A stretch of DNA of 64,000 nt, taken from the NCBI RefSeq assembly GCF_900089775.1, contig NZ_FLOB01000003.1:411032-475031 (forward strand). Reading direction: 5' to 3'. Of this stretch, positions 49,981 to 58,618 are shown piece after piece. The translations under genes were made by a program, and so were the position numbers. How positions within the stretch are numbered: the stretch's first letter is position 1; each line of letters begins with the position of its first letter. This stretch comes from Marinomonas spartinae. GTDB taxonomy: Bacteria > Pseudomonadota > Gammaproteobacteria > Pseudomonadales > Marinomonadaceae. The notes under the pieces are model-generated. The model was given only the letters and a program-made list of their open reading frames with translations, was not told the origin of the DNA and searched no databases.

Positions 49981-50469
49981 TTACAAAGTAAGCTGCCAGT
50001 AACCAACGGATATCCACTGATCAAATTTAAAGCCAACGTCTTTAAACTCACCCGCTTTTTTAAAACCCAATGATTCATGCAACCCTACGCTGGCGGCATT
50101 CGGCAGTGCTATCAGGCCAATCAGTTGTTTCATTCCCTTTTTTCTAAGCTCTTCGATCAATGAAGAATAGAGAATTTTTCCTTGGCCTTTTCCCTTTGCC
50201 TCTTGCGCCAAATAAATGGTTGGCTCCGCAGTAAAACGATAGGCACTGCGTCCATGCCAATTCCCTGCATACGCATAACCTAATACGTCACCATCCTCTT
50301 CAAGAACCAACCATGGTAGATGGGCATGGGAAACCTTGTCGATACGAACCGCCATCTCATTACTCGTAATAGAGTCTTCCTCAAAAGTAATAATGGTATT
50401 CTCAATATAGTTATTATAAATATCCGTGAGCGAGGGAACGTCTTTGGTTGAAACAGACCGAATCAGCAT
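49981..50469 (-). CDS. phosphinothricin-acetyltransferase-like GNAT
   Basis: The 162-residue acetyltransferase begins MLIRSVSTKDVPSLTDIYNNYI, then TFEEDSITSNEMAVRI, as in the Pat/YncA group. Motif A is EPTIYLAQEAKGKGQGKILYSSLIE with the KGKGQG loop. GLIALPNAASVGLHESLGFKKAGEFKDVGFKF is the standard C-terminal part. Enzymes of this group acetylate free amino acids or analogues such as methionine sulfoximine. The exact substrate is unknown. Confidence 0.85.
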   Translation of the reverse strand: MLIRSVSTKDVPSLTDIYNNYIENTIITFEEDSITSNEMAVRIDKVSHAHLPWLVLEEDGDVLGYAYAGNWHGRSAYRFTAEPTIYLAQEAKGKGQGKILYSSLIEELRKKGMKQLIGLIALPNAASVGLHESLGFKKAGEFKDVGFKFDQWISVGYWQLTL

Positions 50470-50498
50470 AGCACCTCCACTAACCTCTTAGAACTCCA

Positions 50499-50750
50499 TT
50501 ACATTCGCTTAACCAAGCGCACAATAAAGAGCAAAATAATGGCCCCACAGGTGGCCGTGATGATAGAACCCAAGATACCGTGAGCAAACAGCCCTAATGC
50601 TGCAAAGACGAAGTTACCAACAACGGACCCGACAATACCAACGATAATATTGCCAACGATACCAAAGCCTCCTCCTTTGATAATTTTTCCAGCTAACCAA
50701 CCGGCAATCCCTCCAATTAACAACACAATAACAATAGCCTGAATATCCAT
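50499..50750 (-). CDS. GlsB/YeaQ/YmgE-family small membrane protein
   Basis: The product is 83 residues with three hydrophobic helices and glycine-rich turns: GGIAGWLAGKIIKGGGFGIVGNIIVGIVGSVVGNFVF. This is the transglycosylase-associated (GlsB/YeaQ/YmgE) family of stress-induced inner-membrane proteins of unclear function. Start at ATG 50750 is chosen because GAGGAGG lies just upstream, inside a longer open frame that would start at 50768. Confidence 0.85.
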   Translation of the reverse strand: MDIQAIVIVLLIGGIAGWLAGKIIKGGGFGIVGNIIVGIVGSVVGNFVFAALGLFAHGILGSIITATCGAIILLFIVRLVKRM

Positions 50751-50783
50751 CGATTTCCTCCTCAACAACGAGTTAAATTAAGC

Positions 50784-51263
50784 TTAGGCAATTTGTCGAG
50801 ACATGATACAAAAATCATCAACATAACCTAATTTTTGGTAGAAGGCCTTAGCCCGTTCATTAAATGCCATCACCTCTAAACGAATAGAGGTTGCACCAGA
50901 TTCAATAGCCCATGAGTAACATGCTTTCATAAGCGCTTCACCAACACCACAAGAACGATGGCTTTCATCAACAACAATCGTACCGATACGACAAACAGTT
51001 TTTTTTACAATAAAAGGAATAGACTCATTAATCATGATACGCGCATTGATAAAACCAATCACACTTCCTTCGTGCTCTGCTACCAAAAAGTGATACTCCC
51101 CACCCTCCAACGCCTTCAACAAAAAAGCTTTCTCCTCCGGTGATGGCGGCATAAATGTATGGGGAGCTTTTTCATAATGTATTTCCCCAATTTGTCGACT
51201 TAATTCAACTAACGCATCAATATCCGCAACATTGGCTTGTCTTATTTTCATTGATTTATTCAT
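50784..51263 (-). CDS. GNAT-family N-acetyltransferase
   Basis: The 159-residue protein shows GNAT motif A in RIGTIVVDESHRSCGVGEALMKACYSWAIE, where the usual basic/glycine loop is SCGVGEA. IRLEVMAFNERAKAFYQKLGYVDDFCIMSR forms the C-terminal part. The pattern fits ribosomal-protein or small-molecule acetyltransferases. It ends 34 bp before the YeaQ-like start and may share a transcript with it. Confidence 0.8.
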   Translation of the reverse strand: MNKSMKIRQANVADIDALVELSRQIGEIHYEKAPHTFMPPSPEEKAFLLKALEGGEYHFLVAEHEGSVIGFINARIMINESIPFIVKKTVCRIGTIVVDESHRSCGVGEALMKACYSWAIESGATSIRLEVMAFNERAKAFYQKLGYVDDFCIMSRQIA

Positions 51264-51426
51264 CCTAGTCCCTTTCCCAGCGACACAAGCAAACTGATAA
51301 CCCAGGCGATTTCAATTTAAAGATAAAATAGCAGTATTGTCATTAACATACTCTTGTTTGATAGCGCTCTTTTAGCGAAAAGTAAACGTGAGGTTGAAGC
51401 AAAAAGAAGCCAACGAGGTCAACGTC

Positions 51427-51741
51427 TCAATCCATCATTTTGCGCTCATCTAAACATTGGTAGGACCCCATAGAAAATTCTCGACAGATCCATGGGCGAT
51501 GTTCATAGATGGTACACATGTGTGTATCACGATCAACAGCGGAACACCAACCATCCTCTAACCTCAACATGGTCTCGCCACCCCATTCATCCACAGCTAT
51601 GTGCCTTTCCGGCACACCTGTATCCGAAATAATCATCACCTCTAAACGACAGCAACAGGCATGGCATGTAGAGCAAGTCACATCGGACACCATAGAATTG
51701 TTCGATGAGGCAGATAATAGATCGGTCAGCGGAATGCTCAT
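51427..51741 (-). CDS. YkgJ-family cysteine-cluster protein
   Basis: The 104-residue protein is rich in cysteine: CSTCHACCCRLEV near residues 23–33, WCSAVDRDTHMC and PWICREFSMGSYQC. This is the C-x2-C-x2-CC pattern of the YkgJ/CxxCxxCC family thought to bind zinc or an iron–sulfur cluster. Function is not established for the family. Confidence 0.75.
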   Translation of the reverse strand: MSIPLTDLLSASSNNSMVSDVTCSTCHACCCRLEVMIISDTGVPERHIAVDEWGGETMLRLEDGWCSAVDRDTHMCTIYEHRPWICREFSMGSYQCLDERKMMD

Positions 51742-51806
51742 AAAAATAGATCAAGACTCTAAAAGGAAGAATGAAACAAAGCGAAAAAGCGCTTTACTGT
51801 TGCTAT

Positions 51807-52655
51807 TCACTTATATTGACTAAAAAATGCAGTAATATCATCCAAAATCGGTGCCTTACTGTTTAGAAACCAAATAAAGGTTGAGACCATACCGACATGA
51901 TCGACGCCTGCATAGGTTTTATGCTCTTCTACGCCCCCTTTTTCGTGAATCTTCGCCACCAGCTTATCCATATTACTTTTTCCCACCACATCATCATCCG
52001 CTCCCCAAAGCAGCAACATGGGAGGTTCTTTACCATCGATAAAGGTCGGCACCTGCATCTTGGGGTAATTTTCTGGCGGGCCAAATATAGCAATGTAGTC
52101 TTTCTCATAAGGCACAAAATCATAGGGGCCGGATAACCCGGCAAAGGCTTTAATAATGCTTCTATTCTCCCCTTCTGCCGATAAATAGTGCGAATCTGCC
52201 GTAATTAAGGCTCCAATATGAGCCCCAGCAGAATGACCCACAATAAACAACTCACTGGGGTTCCCACCATACTGAGCAACATGGCGATAAGTCCATGCTA
52301 CCGCTTTAGCACCATCTTCAACAAAGGCTGGAAACGTCACTTGAGGATACTTACTGTAATCCGCAATGACCGTGATATAACCCTTCTTCGCAAACGCCTC
52401 ACCAACAAATGGATACATGCTTTTCGAGCCCTCTTTCCAACTGCCTCCATAAAAGAACACCACAACAGGAAGTGGTTCATGGGATGGGTTAGGCGGGATA
52501 TAGAGGTCTAACTTTTGCCAAGGCTGAGGGCCATAGTCAATATTCTTAATGGTTTGCGTATCACTAAACTTATTCGGCAAATTGGCTAATTCGAGCCCAG
52601 CCTTGGTACAGGCCACCAACAACAAAGAACTCAATGTCACGAATACCTTCTTCAT
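51807..52655 (-). CDS. alpha/beta-hydrolase lipoprotein
   Basis: The 282-residue protein has a lipoprotein signal, MKKVFVTLSSLLLVAC, with Cys16. The rest is an alpha/beta hydrolase of the HSL/BD-FAE type: VFFYGGSWKEGS (oxyanion loop), VGHSAGAHIGALI (nucleophile Ser), and Asp and His in GADDDVVG and GVDHVGMV. It may be an outer-membrane or periplasmic esterase. Substrate unknown. Confidence 0.8.
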   Translation of the reverse strand: MKKVFVTLSSLLLVACTKAGLELANLPNKFSDTQTIKNIDYGPQPWQKLDLYIPPNPSHEPLPVVVFFYGGSWKEGSKSMYPFVGEAFAKKGYITVIADYSKYPQVTFPAFVEDGAKAVAWTYRHVAQYGGNPSELFIVGHSAGAHIGALITADSHYLSAEGENRSIIKAFAGLSGPYDFVPYEKDYIAIFGPPENYPKMQVPTFIDGKEPPMLLLWGADDDVVGKSNMDKLVAKIHEKGGVEEHKTYAGVDHVGMVSTFIWFLNSKAPILDDITAFFSQYK

Positions 52656-52850
52656 TACGATAAAAACTCCACCTCAAAACAACATCTTTCCTAAAGCTAC
52701 GCTACAAACAAGAAAATAGACCAATGCAAAAGGCAAAAAACACGTAAATAATAGCGTAAAGGCAAAAACTAAAGCGTTATTTTATAGGAATAAAACAACG
52801 AATTTGCTAAAGTTAGCCGCTAGTCAAAACATAGGTAGCACTTCGGTATT

Positions 52851-54188
52851 ATGCCCAATAGACACTTACTCGATCCTATCCCTCATTTCGCAGTCCATCC
52901 AGAGCGTATTACGATTTTGCATTCTGCTCGAGAGTATCGAGAACTTTTGTTAAACGCGATAAAACAGGCAACCAAACGTATCTACATTGTCGCCCTATAT
53001 CTTGAAAATGATGAAGCAGGCAGGGAAATACTCGCCACTATCTATCAAGCAAAGCAAGACAACCCTGACTTAGATATTGCCATCTGTGTTGATTGGCACC
53101 GCGCCCAACGTGGTTTAATCGGCGCTGAAAAGAGCACAGGAAATGCCAGACTCTATCAAGAGTTTGCCAAGCAATATGACCTTTCAATTCCTGTTTACGG
53201 TGTGCCAGTTCGTAATCGCGAGGTCTTTGGCGTGCTACACTTAAAAGGACTCATCATTGATAACACGGTTATCTACAGTGGTGCCAGCTTAAACAACATT
53301 TACCTACACCATCAAGAGCGTTATCGCTTTGATCGTTACCATATTATCGAACACAAACCTCTAGCAGATAGTATGATGCATTTTATCCGCAACAACATGA
53401 TTGCAGATCCGGCCGTCCATAACCTGAATGACACAAACCTGCCAAGCACCAAAGACATTAAACCGTTAATTCGACAGTTCCGCGCGACTTTATCTAAAGC
53501 ACGCTACCATATACAAAACGAATCGGTTAGTGAAGATCAAGTCGCCATCACACCATTAGTCGGTATTGGTAAACGCCGTAATCAACTCAATAGTAAAATC
53601 ATTGCCCTTCTAAGCAATGCAACACACGAAATTTATCTATGCACGCCGTACTTTAATCTGCCTAGAGCCGTCATTCGTGAGATTACTCGAGCAATAAAAC
53701 GAGGGGTTCAAGTTCACATCATCGTTGGTGACAAGACCGCAAGTGACTTTTACATAGCTCCAGATCAGCCGTTCAAGGCCATTGGCGGGTTACCTTATCT
53801 GTATGAGTTGAACTTACGTAAATTCGCTCGCACTAATAAAGCTCATACGGCATCCGGTCGCCTTGCTATCCATCTATGGAAACACAATGATAACAGCTAT
53901 CATTTAAAAGGGCTTTGGGTGGATCGCAAAGCCATGCTACTAACGGGAAATAATGTGAACCCAAGAGCGTGGGCGCTGGACTTAGAAAATGGACTACTCA
54001 TTCAAGATCCGAAACAATTGCTTGAAGACAAGTTCACAGCTGAATTTGACAACATATTCAAACATACCGAGCAAATACGCAGCTATAAACAGCTAGAAAC
54101 AGTACGGCACTACCCCGAAAAAATACAAAAGCTCATACGACGGGTGCTGCGCACACGAGCCGATCGTTTATTAAAACGGATTTTATAA
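52851..54188 (+). CDS. pssA: CDP-diacylglycerol–serine O-phosphatidyltransferase (PLD-type)
   Basis: The 445-residue enzyme makes phosphatidylserine, the precursor of phosphatidylethanolamine. It is of the phospholipase D type found in E. coli (451 residues). Two HKD motifs are seen: HLKGLIID with His near residue 130 and HLKGLWVD near 351. The basic C-terminal tail (RRVLRTRADRLLKRIL) fits peripheral binding to membranes or ribosomes. It is unlike the integral-membrane PssA type. Confidence 0.92.
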   Translation: MPNRHLLDPIPHFAVHPERITILHSAREYRELLLNAIKQATKRIYIVALYLENDEAGREILATIYQAKQDNPDLDIAICVDWHRAQRGLIGAEKSTGNARLYQEFAKQYDLSIPVYGVPVRNREVFGVLHLKGLIIDNTVIYSGASLNNIYLHHQERYRFDRYHIIEHKPLADSMMHFIRNNMIADPAVHNLNDTNLPSTKDIKPLIRQFRATLSKARYHIQNESVSEDQVAITPLVGIGKRRNQLNSKIIALLSNATHEIYLCTPYFNLPRAVIREITRAIKRGVQVHIIVGDKTASDFYIAPDQPFKAIGGLPYLYELNLRKFARTNKAHTASGRLAIHLWKHNDNSYHLKGLWVDRKAMLLTGNNVNPRAWALDLENGLLIQDPKQLLEDKFTAEFDNIFKHTEQIRSYKQLETVRHYPEKIQKLIRRVLRTRADRLLKRIL

Positions 54189-54231
54189 AAAGTCAGACGA
54201 ACAATCCCGATGCCTCACCCCAGCGCCTTGA

Positions 54232-54255
54232 TAATGGGGTAGCTCACCCCCATTA
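54232..54255 (+). terminator. hairpin downstream of pssA
   Basis: Eight-base arms (54232–54239, 54248–54255) with an 8-nt loop lie about 45 bp after pssA. No T-run follows, so it may be a structure element and not a true terminator. Confidence 0.35.
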
Positions 54256-54289
54256 ACTAGTAGCTATAAGACTTTAAGAAACTTATTGT

Positions 54290-54322
54290 CATAAATAAAG
54301 AAGCCACAAGGTAACTTGTGGC
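54290..54322 (-). terminator. intrinsic terminator of the flavoenzyme operon
   Basis: A perfect 8-bp stem (54303–54310 with 54315–54322) around a 4-nt loop lies 11 bp after the flavin reductase stop; on the minus strand it is followed by TTCTTTATTTATG. It probably ends the seven-gene operon. Confidence 0.7.
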
Positions 54323-54333
54323 CTAATCATTAA

Positions 54334-55014
54334 CTAAGAGAAAGCATCACTAAAGATATTTTTGGACACTGCATCGAGTTCTTTTGTAAAACGCTCACGC
54401 AAAATATGCGACGTATCAAATCTACCCGATATGTAGACTTCCGAATGAGCTAGCGTTCTATATTCAAGTTTTATCTCTTCAAACAGAAGATCGATGCCTC
54501 GAGGCGATTTTTCAGTTTTAACGACTGTGGTCAACTTCAGGTTCTGATACCGTTCAGCCAAATCGTTCAACTCCTCTAATGCGTATAGCTGTTTCTCCTC
54601 TCTGGCTACCCAATAGACATGTACATCTCGGTTTGGTGAGAGCGCAAGAGAGCTCAATAAGATCGAGCGAACATAAGAAAAACCTATACCACCTGCCACT
54701 AACAGTACCGGTGCACAAGAGTCTTTTCTCAGAACCGCTTCTCCACCCAGTTTCACCAGCCTTGCTTGCTTGCTCTCAAGTAACTTCCCTAACCCGTTTT
54801 TGCTGGTATTGGTCGATTCAATGTGTAACTCAATCAGTTCAGACTCCATTTCTGGGGACGCAATTGAATAATAACGGCAATCATCAGAACCAACAGCAAG
54901 TGCTATGTACTGCCCTGCTTGAAATTCGAGGGGAATACTTGGTTTTAACATGACTTTCTGTACATGCTGATTCAGAGGCCCTGAAGACACGACAGACAAT
55001 TCAATATTGTTCAT
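54334..55014 (-). CDS. Fre-like NAD(P)H-flavin reductase
   Basis: The 226-residue protein resembles Fre/LuxG flavin reductases. RYYSIAS near residue 48 binds flavin, and LLVAGGIGFSYVRSILLSS near 105 is the nucleotide-binding loop (AGGTGFSY in Fre). The ending FSDAF also resembles Fre. Such enzymes supply free reduced flavin. It is the last gene of the seven-gene operon, which includes a flavin-dependent monooxygenase of the acyl-CoA-dehydrogenase fold, so the two probably form a two-component oxygenase. It could instead serve general flavin reduction. Confidence 0.82.
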   Translation of the reverse strand: MNNIELSVVSSGPLNQHVQKVMLKPSIPLEFQAGQYIALAVGSDDCRYYSIASPEMESELIELHIESTNTSKNGLGKLLESKQARLVKLGGEAVLRKDSCAPVLLVAGGIGFSYVRSILLSSLALSPNRDVHVYWVAREEKQLYALEELNDLAERYQNLKLTTVVKTEKSPRGIDLLFEEIKLEYRTLAHSEVYISGRFDTSHILRERFTKELDAVSKNIFSDAFS

Positions 55015-55022
55015 GCTTACTC

Positions 55023-55772
55023 CTAGTTACTAGCACCACCATCGATGACGAAATCGTGGCCAACGAAAAAACTGGCTTCACTCGAGCTGACCCAAACGAC
55101 GGTATCCGCGATTTCTTCTAGCGTCGCGATACGGCCAGCAGGGATCAGTGGCGCAAAGCGTTTATCTCGTTCTTCCCGTGATTCACCGGGAAGCAGTGAC
55201 ATTTCGGTATCAAAAGCACCTGGGCTGACAGTATTAATTCTGACGCCTTGGCCGATACATTCTTTTGCAAGTGACCGAGAAAGAGCCTCTAGTCCAGCCT
55301 TTGAAGCTGCATAAGCGGAAAGGCCTGGAGCTGTCATATTTCTGCCTATCAGTGAAGATATATTGACAATGACACCTTTGTTTTGCATTGACATCAAGGC
55401 TAGCTCTGCATTTAAACAGCGCCACGTGCCCGTTAAGTTGACATTTATAAGTTGCTCAAACTCGCCCTCACTTAACTCTCCCGCAGCAAAACTACCCGCA
55501 TTGTTAATAGCAATATCAATGTGATCTGCTACGTTAGAAATGCGATTAAACAATTCATCAACGCCGTGTTGGCTAGCCATGTCAAATGGAAAGATATGAT
55601 AAGCCCCACCAAACTGCGCTAAACTCGTGGCTAAGTTATCCAGCTTAGCTTGATTTCTTGAGGCTAAAAGCAAGTTCGCTCCGAGCTTCGCATATGTGCG
55701 AGCAAGCTGAGCCCCCAGCCCACCGGCTGCCCCTGTAATTAATATATACTTACCTTCAAATGACGTATTCAT
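55023..55772 (-). CDS. short-chain dehydrogenase/reductase
   Basis: The 249-residue classical SDR has ITGAAGGLGAQLA (cofactor Gly motif), NNAG near residue 90, Ser in NISSLIG, and YAASKAG as the catalytic Y-x3-K. The C-terminal VSPGAFDTEM and DGGASN are normal. The substrate is unknown. It sits 8 bp after the flavin reductase start region and 1 bp from the MFS gene end, inside the operon. A role in oxidising or reducing a pathway intermediate is likely but inferred. Confidence 0.82.
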   Translation of the reverse strand: MNTSFEGKYILITGAAGGLGAQLARTYAKLGANLLLASRNQAKLDNLATSLAQFGGAYHIFPFDMASQHGVDELFNRISNVADHIDIAINNAGSFAAGELSEGEFEQLINVNLTGTWRCLNAELALMSMQNKGVIVNISSLIGRNMTAPGLSAYAASKAGLEALSRSLAKECIGQGVRINTVSPGAFDTEMSLLPGESREERDKRFAPLIPAGRIATLEEIADTVVWVSSSEASFFVGHDFVIDGGASN

Positions 55773-55773
55773 A

Positions 55774-56931
55774 CTATTTTCCCATTTCCAACACTAACGA
55801 ATTGCTTTTCAAATAAGGGAGTAAGCTAACTAAGCCAAGTAGCGCTAAGGCTGCACCGAACCACAAAGGAGCATTCCAACCATACTCCGCTTCCACCAAC
55901 AATCCGCTTAACCATGAACCAACTACAATGCCGAGATTAATCACAGACATGTGTAAAGAGTTAACTAATGCCCCATTGTTAGAAACCCGCATGACTCGAG
56001 TGACCATCGCGGGGTTCATTGGCAATCCAACAAACCCAATGATTATGGCGCCAGCTATTACGGTGGGTGCATTATTAATATTCAAAGCCATCAGCACTAA
56101 GGTTGTGGCGAGTATCAGCAAACCGATAACCATTATCTGCATTGCGTATTTGTCAGCCAATCGGCCGACAATGATGTTTCCAACAACCGTTGCTACACCA
56201 TAACAAGCGAATAGAGCGGGTAACATGGATGGATCGAGCCGCGTTGCTTGTGTGAAAATCGGTGCAAAGAATGTAAAAGCAGAGAAGGTCGCGCCAATTA
56301 TTAACCCACTGGTGCAATATGCCGCCCATAGATTCTTGTTCTTCAGCGTTGCCAGCTCGTCCTTAATCGACACGTTCATTGGACGAGGGGAATTAGGCAC
56401 GGAGAACATAACAATGACAGTACACGCCAAAGTCAGTAATGCAACGATCCAAAAACTGAATCGCCAACCAAAACTCTGATCGATTTGCGTCGCCATGGGT
56501 AAACCCACCACACTTGCTATCATAATTCCGGCTAACACAATAGAGGCAGCTCGTCCTTGCTTATCGCTATCCACCATGCCTACCGCGATAGAAATAGCGA
56601 CTCCAAAGAACGCAGATTCTGCAATCCCACCAAGAACTCTCGACACAACCATCGTCGAATAATTCTCTGCAACAGCGCCAATAGTCTGACTAACAAAAAA
56701 CAGCAGCATTAAAAATAGCAGTGATGACTTTTGCCTGAACCTGAATAGCAGCAGGGTCAAAATCGGTCCGCCCACAACAATACTCGCCGCGAAAATAGAA
56801 ACTAGGAAACTGGCCATCGGAACGCTAACGTTCAGAGCATCAGAAATAGAGGGCAACATACCAGCAACCATAAACTCTGAAGTGGTCATAGCAAAAATGC
56901 TGAGACTTAATATGTATATAGATAAATGCAT
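55774..56931 (-). CDS. major facilitator superfamily exporter, DHA1-type
   Basis: The 385-residue protein has about 12 transmembrane helices. Its start, LSIFAMTTSEFMVAGMLPSISDALNVSVP, resembles the AraJ/YdhP/CmlA drug:H+ antiporter group. The cytoplasmic loop after helix 2 is LLFRFRQKSS. An exporter of a small molecule is the usual role of this group. It is fifth in the operon, between the cupin and the SDR, with 1–2 bp gaps, so it may export the pathway's product or a toxic substrate. Confidence 0.8.
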   Translation of the reverse strand: MHLSIYILSLSIFAMTTSEFMVAGMLPSISDALNVSVPMASFLVSIFAASIVVGGPILTLLLFRFRQKSSLLFLMLLFFVSQTIGAVAENYSTMVVSRVLGGIAESAFFGVAISIAVGMVDSDKQGRAASIVLAGIMIASVVGLPMATQIDQSFGWRFSFWIVALLTLACTVIVMFSVPNSPRPMNVSIKDELATLKNKNLWAAYCTSGLIIGATFSAFTFFAPIFTQATRLDPSMLPALFACYGVATVVGNIIVGRLADKYAMQIMVIGLLILATTLVLMALNINNAPTVIAGAIIIGFVGLPMNPAMVTRVMRVSNNGALVNSLHMSVINLGIVVGSWLSGLLVEAEYGWNAPLWFGAALALLGLVSLLPYLKSNSLVLEMGK

Positions 56932-56933
56932 AT

Positions 56934-57437
56934 TTACTTTCCTATCACATTGGTTGTGTTTTTAGCGGGTTGGAGGTGGTATTTTTTCCCGACTGAGACA
57001 GCATGTTCATGTAACTCTGGGGTGTACTCGATAGGTGCAGAGCCAGGCTTAGCCTTTACTCCCGCTTCCAAGAAAAAGCGCTCCACGCCGCTTGGGTTAA
57101 AGTAAAAAAGTAACCGAGCAGCATAAAGGCCAACATTTTTGAAACCATGTTCCGTATGTTTAGGAATGAAAATGGTGTCACCTTCTCGTGCAATCTTTTC
57201 TTCGCCGTTTAACATGACATTTACCTGTCCGGACACCACGTAAATAATTTCATCGGCATCTATGTGGAGGTGACCAGGAGCTCCGCTGCCAGGAGGAATC
57301 GAAGAATCGAGAAAACTGATACGGCCATTAGTCGTGCTTTTATCAAGCTTTACGGTGTAGACATCTCCACTAAGCCAAACAGATTCTCCATCTGACGCTG
57401 AGACCAATTTGGGCTCGGAACGATTTGTTGTACTCAT
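56934..57437 (-). CDS. single-domain cupin protein
   Basis: The 167-residue protein carries one cupin barrel. Motif 1 is GAPGHLHIDADEIIYVVSGQVNV (two His and Glu) and motif 2 is HTEHGFKNVG. These could bind iron or another metal, as in quercetinase-like dioxygenases. It may be an isomerase, dioxygenase or a non-catalytic binder. It is separated by 17 bp from the monooxygenase gene and 2 bp from the MFS gene. Confidence 0.78.
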   Translation of the reverse strand: MSTTNRSEPKLVSASDGESVWLSGDVYTVKLDKSTTNGRISFLDSSIPPGSGAPGHLHIDADEIIYVVSGQVNVMLNGEEKIAREGDTIFIPKHTEHGFKNVGLYAARLLFYFNPSGVERFFLEAGVKAKPGSAPIEYTPELHEHAVSVGKKYHLQPAKNTTNVIGK

Positions 57438-57454
57438 TGTATTTTCCTTAATGA

Positions 57455-58615
57455 CTAAATGAATGGATTATTGCTTTTGCTTGTCAGCAGCAATTCACCA
57501 CTGGCGGTCAAAATGCTTTGCTGAGCGACTGCATGCTGACAAATCGTATTCACATCACGGAGCCATTTATCCATAGGCGATTCTTGCTTGTAGATTGATG
57601 CGGCACCGACCAAATCATAAAGTTGATGGATGATGTCTCTACTGGTCTGAAATGCCTTAAATCTTGCCACTGCTGTCGCGACGCGCAGATCCTCACTGAG
57701 TGGCTGCGACATTTCTAGTGCCTGCCATTGTTGTTGTAAGGAGCTGTAAACCGCACTGCGAGCAGCAAGGAGATCAGCTTCACAGCCTGCGATAATAGTC
57801 TGCACTCTCGAGCTTTCAAGCCAAGGAACGCTCAGCGTACGATCAAACTTGCTTGGAGCCTTGGACCTAACATAGTCGATGGCCGCTCTAGCCATTCCTA
57901 GCGGCACACCAGACATGTTTCTTAGAATCGCTTCAGGGGAGTCATGCAAAGGCCCTTTACGATAAGGCTCGCTGAAGCTAAAGCTATGTTCGCTAGGCAC
58001 ATACAGTTCATTAGCACTGTAATCTAAGCTTCCACTCCCCCGTAATCCAGTTGTATACCAACCGTCTGCAATTTGATAGTCACTTGACTTAGCAATCATG
58101 ACTCGCCATATCGGCTGCCCATCTTCATCTAAAACTTTCTTGCCATGCTCATATACAAAGCAACCTGCGCTAACCAAATCACTGTTTGAAATCCCGCTAC
58201 CAAATCGCCATTTTCCCGTCACTAGATAGCCACCTTCAACTCGTTCAGCCTTGCCTTGCGGGTGTATCCAGCCTGCGGTAATGAAGTTGACGTTCTTGAA
58301 CAGTTTTTTAGCGACAGAGTCTTCTAAATATCCAGAATAGATTCCAGAATCACTCCCAATCATCACACACCATGCTACTGCAGCGTCAACCTGAGCGATC
58401 CTTTCGATCAGTTGAGTTTGTTCCATCGAGGTAAGCTCAGCTCCACCCCAACTCTTTGGAAAGTTCATTGAAAATACGCCTGTATTTTTTAAACTTTGAG
58501 CAACATCCGCCGGTAGATGGCGCAACTGCTCAATCTCATTAAGACGAGGTTCAATATGAGGCAAAATTTCTTCTAGAGTGCTGAAGATTTTTAGGTATTC
58601 TTTATTTTGGCTCAT
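57455..58615 (-). CDS. flavin-dependent monooxygenase of the acyl-CoA dehydrogenase fold
   Basis: The 386-residue protein resembles group D flavin monooxygenases (HsaA, DszC, IacA types) more than true acyl-CoA dehydrogenases. FPKSWGGAELTSMEQTQLIERIAQVDAAVAWCVMI covers the N-terminal helical domain, GGYLVTGKWRFGSGISNSD is the central beta-domain motif for flavin, and the C-terminal helical part ends normally. The catalytic Glu of acyl-CoA dehydrogenases is not evident. These enzymes use reduced flavin from a partner reductase, and a Fre-like reductase is encoded in the same operon. Aromatic or polyketide-like substrates are typical; the real substrate is unknown. Confidence 0.78.
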   Translation of the reverse strand: MSQNKEYLKIFSTLEEILPHIEPRLNEIEQLRHLPADVAQSLKNTGVFSMNFPKSWGGAELTSMEQTQLIERIAQVDAAVAWCVMIGSDSGIYSGYLEDSVAKKLFKNVNFITAGWIHPQGKAERVEGGYLVTGKWRFGSGISNSDLVSAGCFVYEHGKKVLDEDGQPIWRVMIAKSSDYQIADGWYTTGLRGSGSLDYSANELYVPSEHSFSFSEPYRKGPLHDSPEAILRNMSGVPLGMARAAIDYVRSKAPSKFDRTLSVPWLESSRVQTIIAGCEADLLAARSAVYSSLQQQWQALEMSQPLSEDLRVATAVARFKAFQTSRDIIHQLYDLVGAASIYKQESPMDKWLRDVNTICQHAVAQQSILTASGELLLTSKSNNPFI

Positions 58616-58618
58616 AAC

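Noticed and set aside
54232..54255. Strong terminator for pssA
   Set aside because: The stem is fair but lacks a T-run, so only a low-confidence hairpin is listed.
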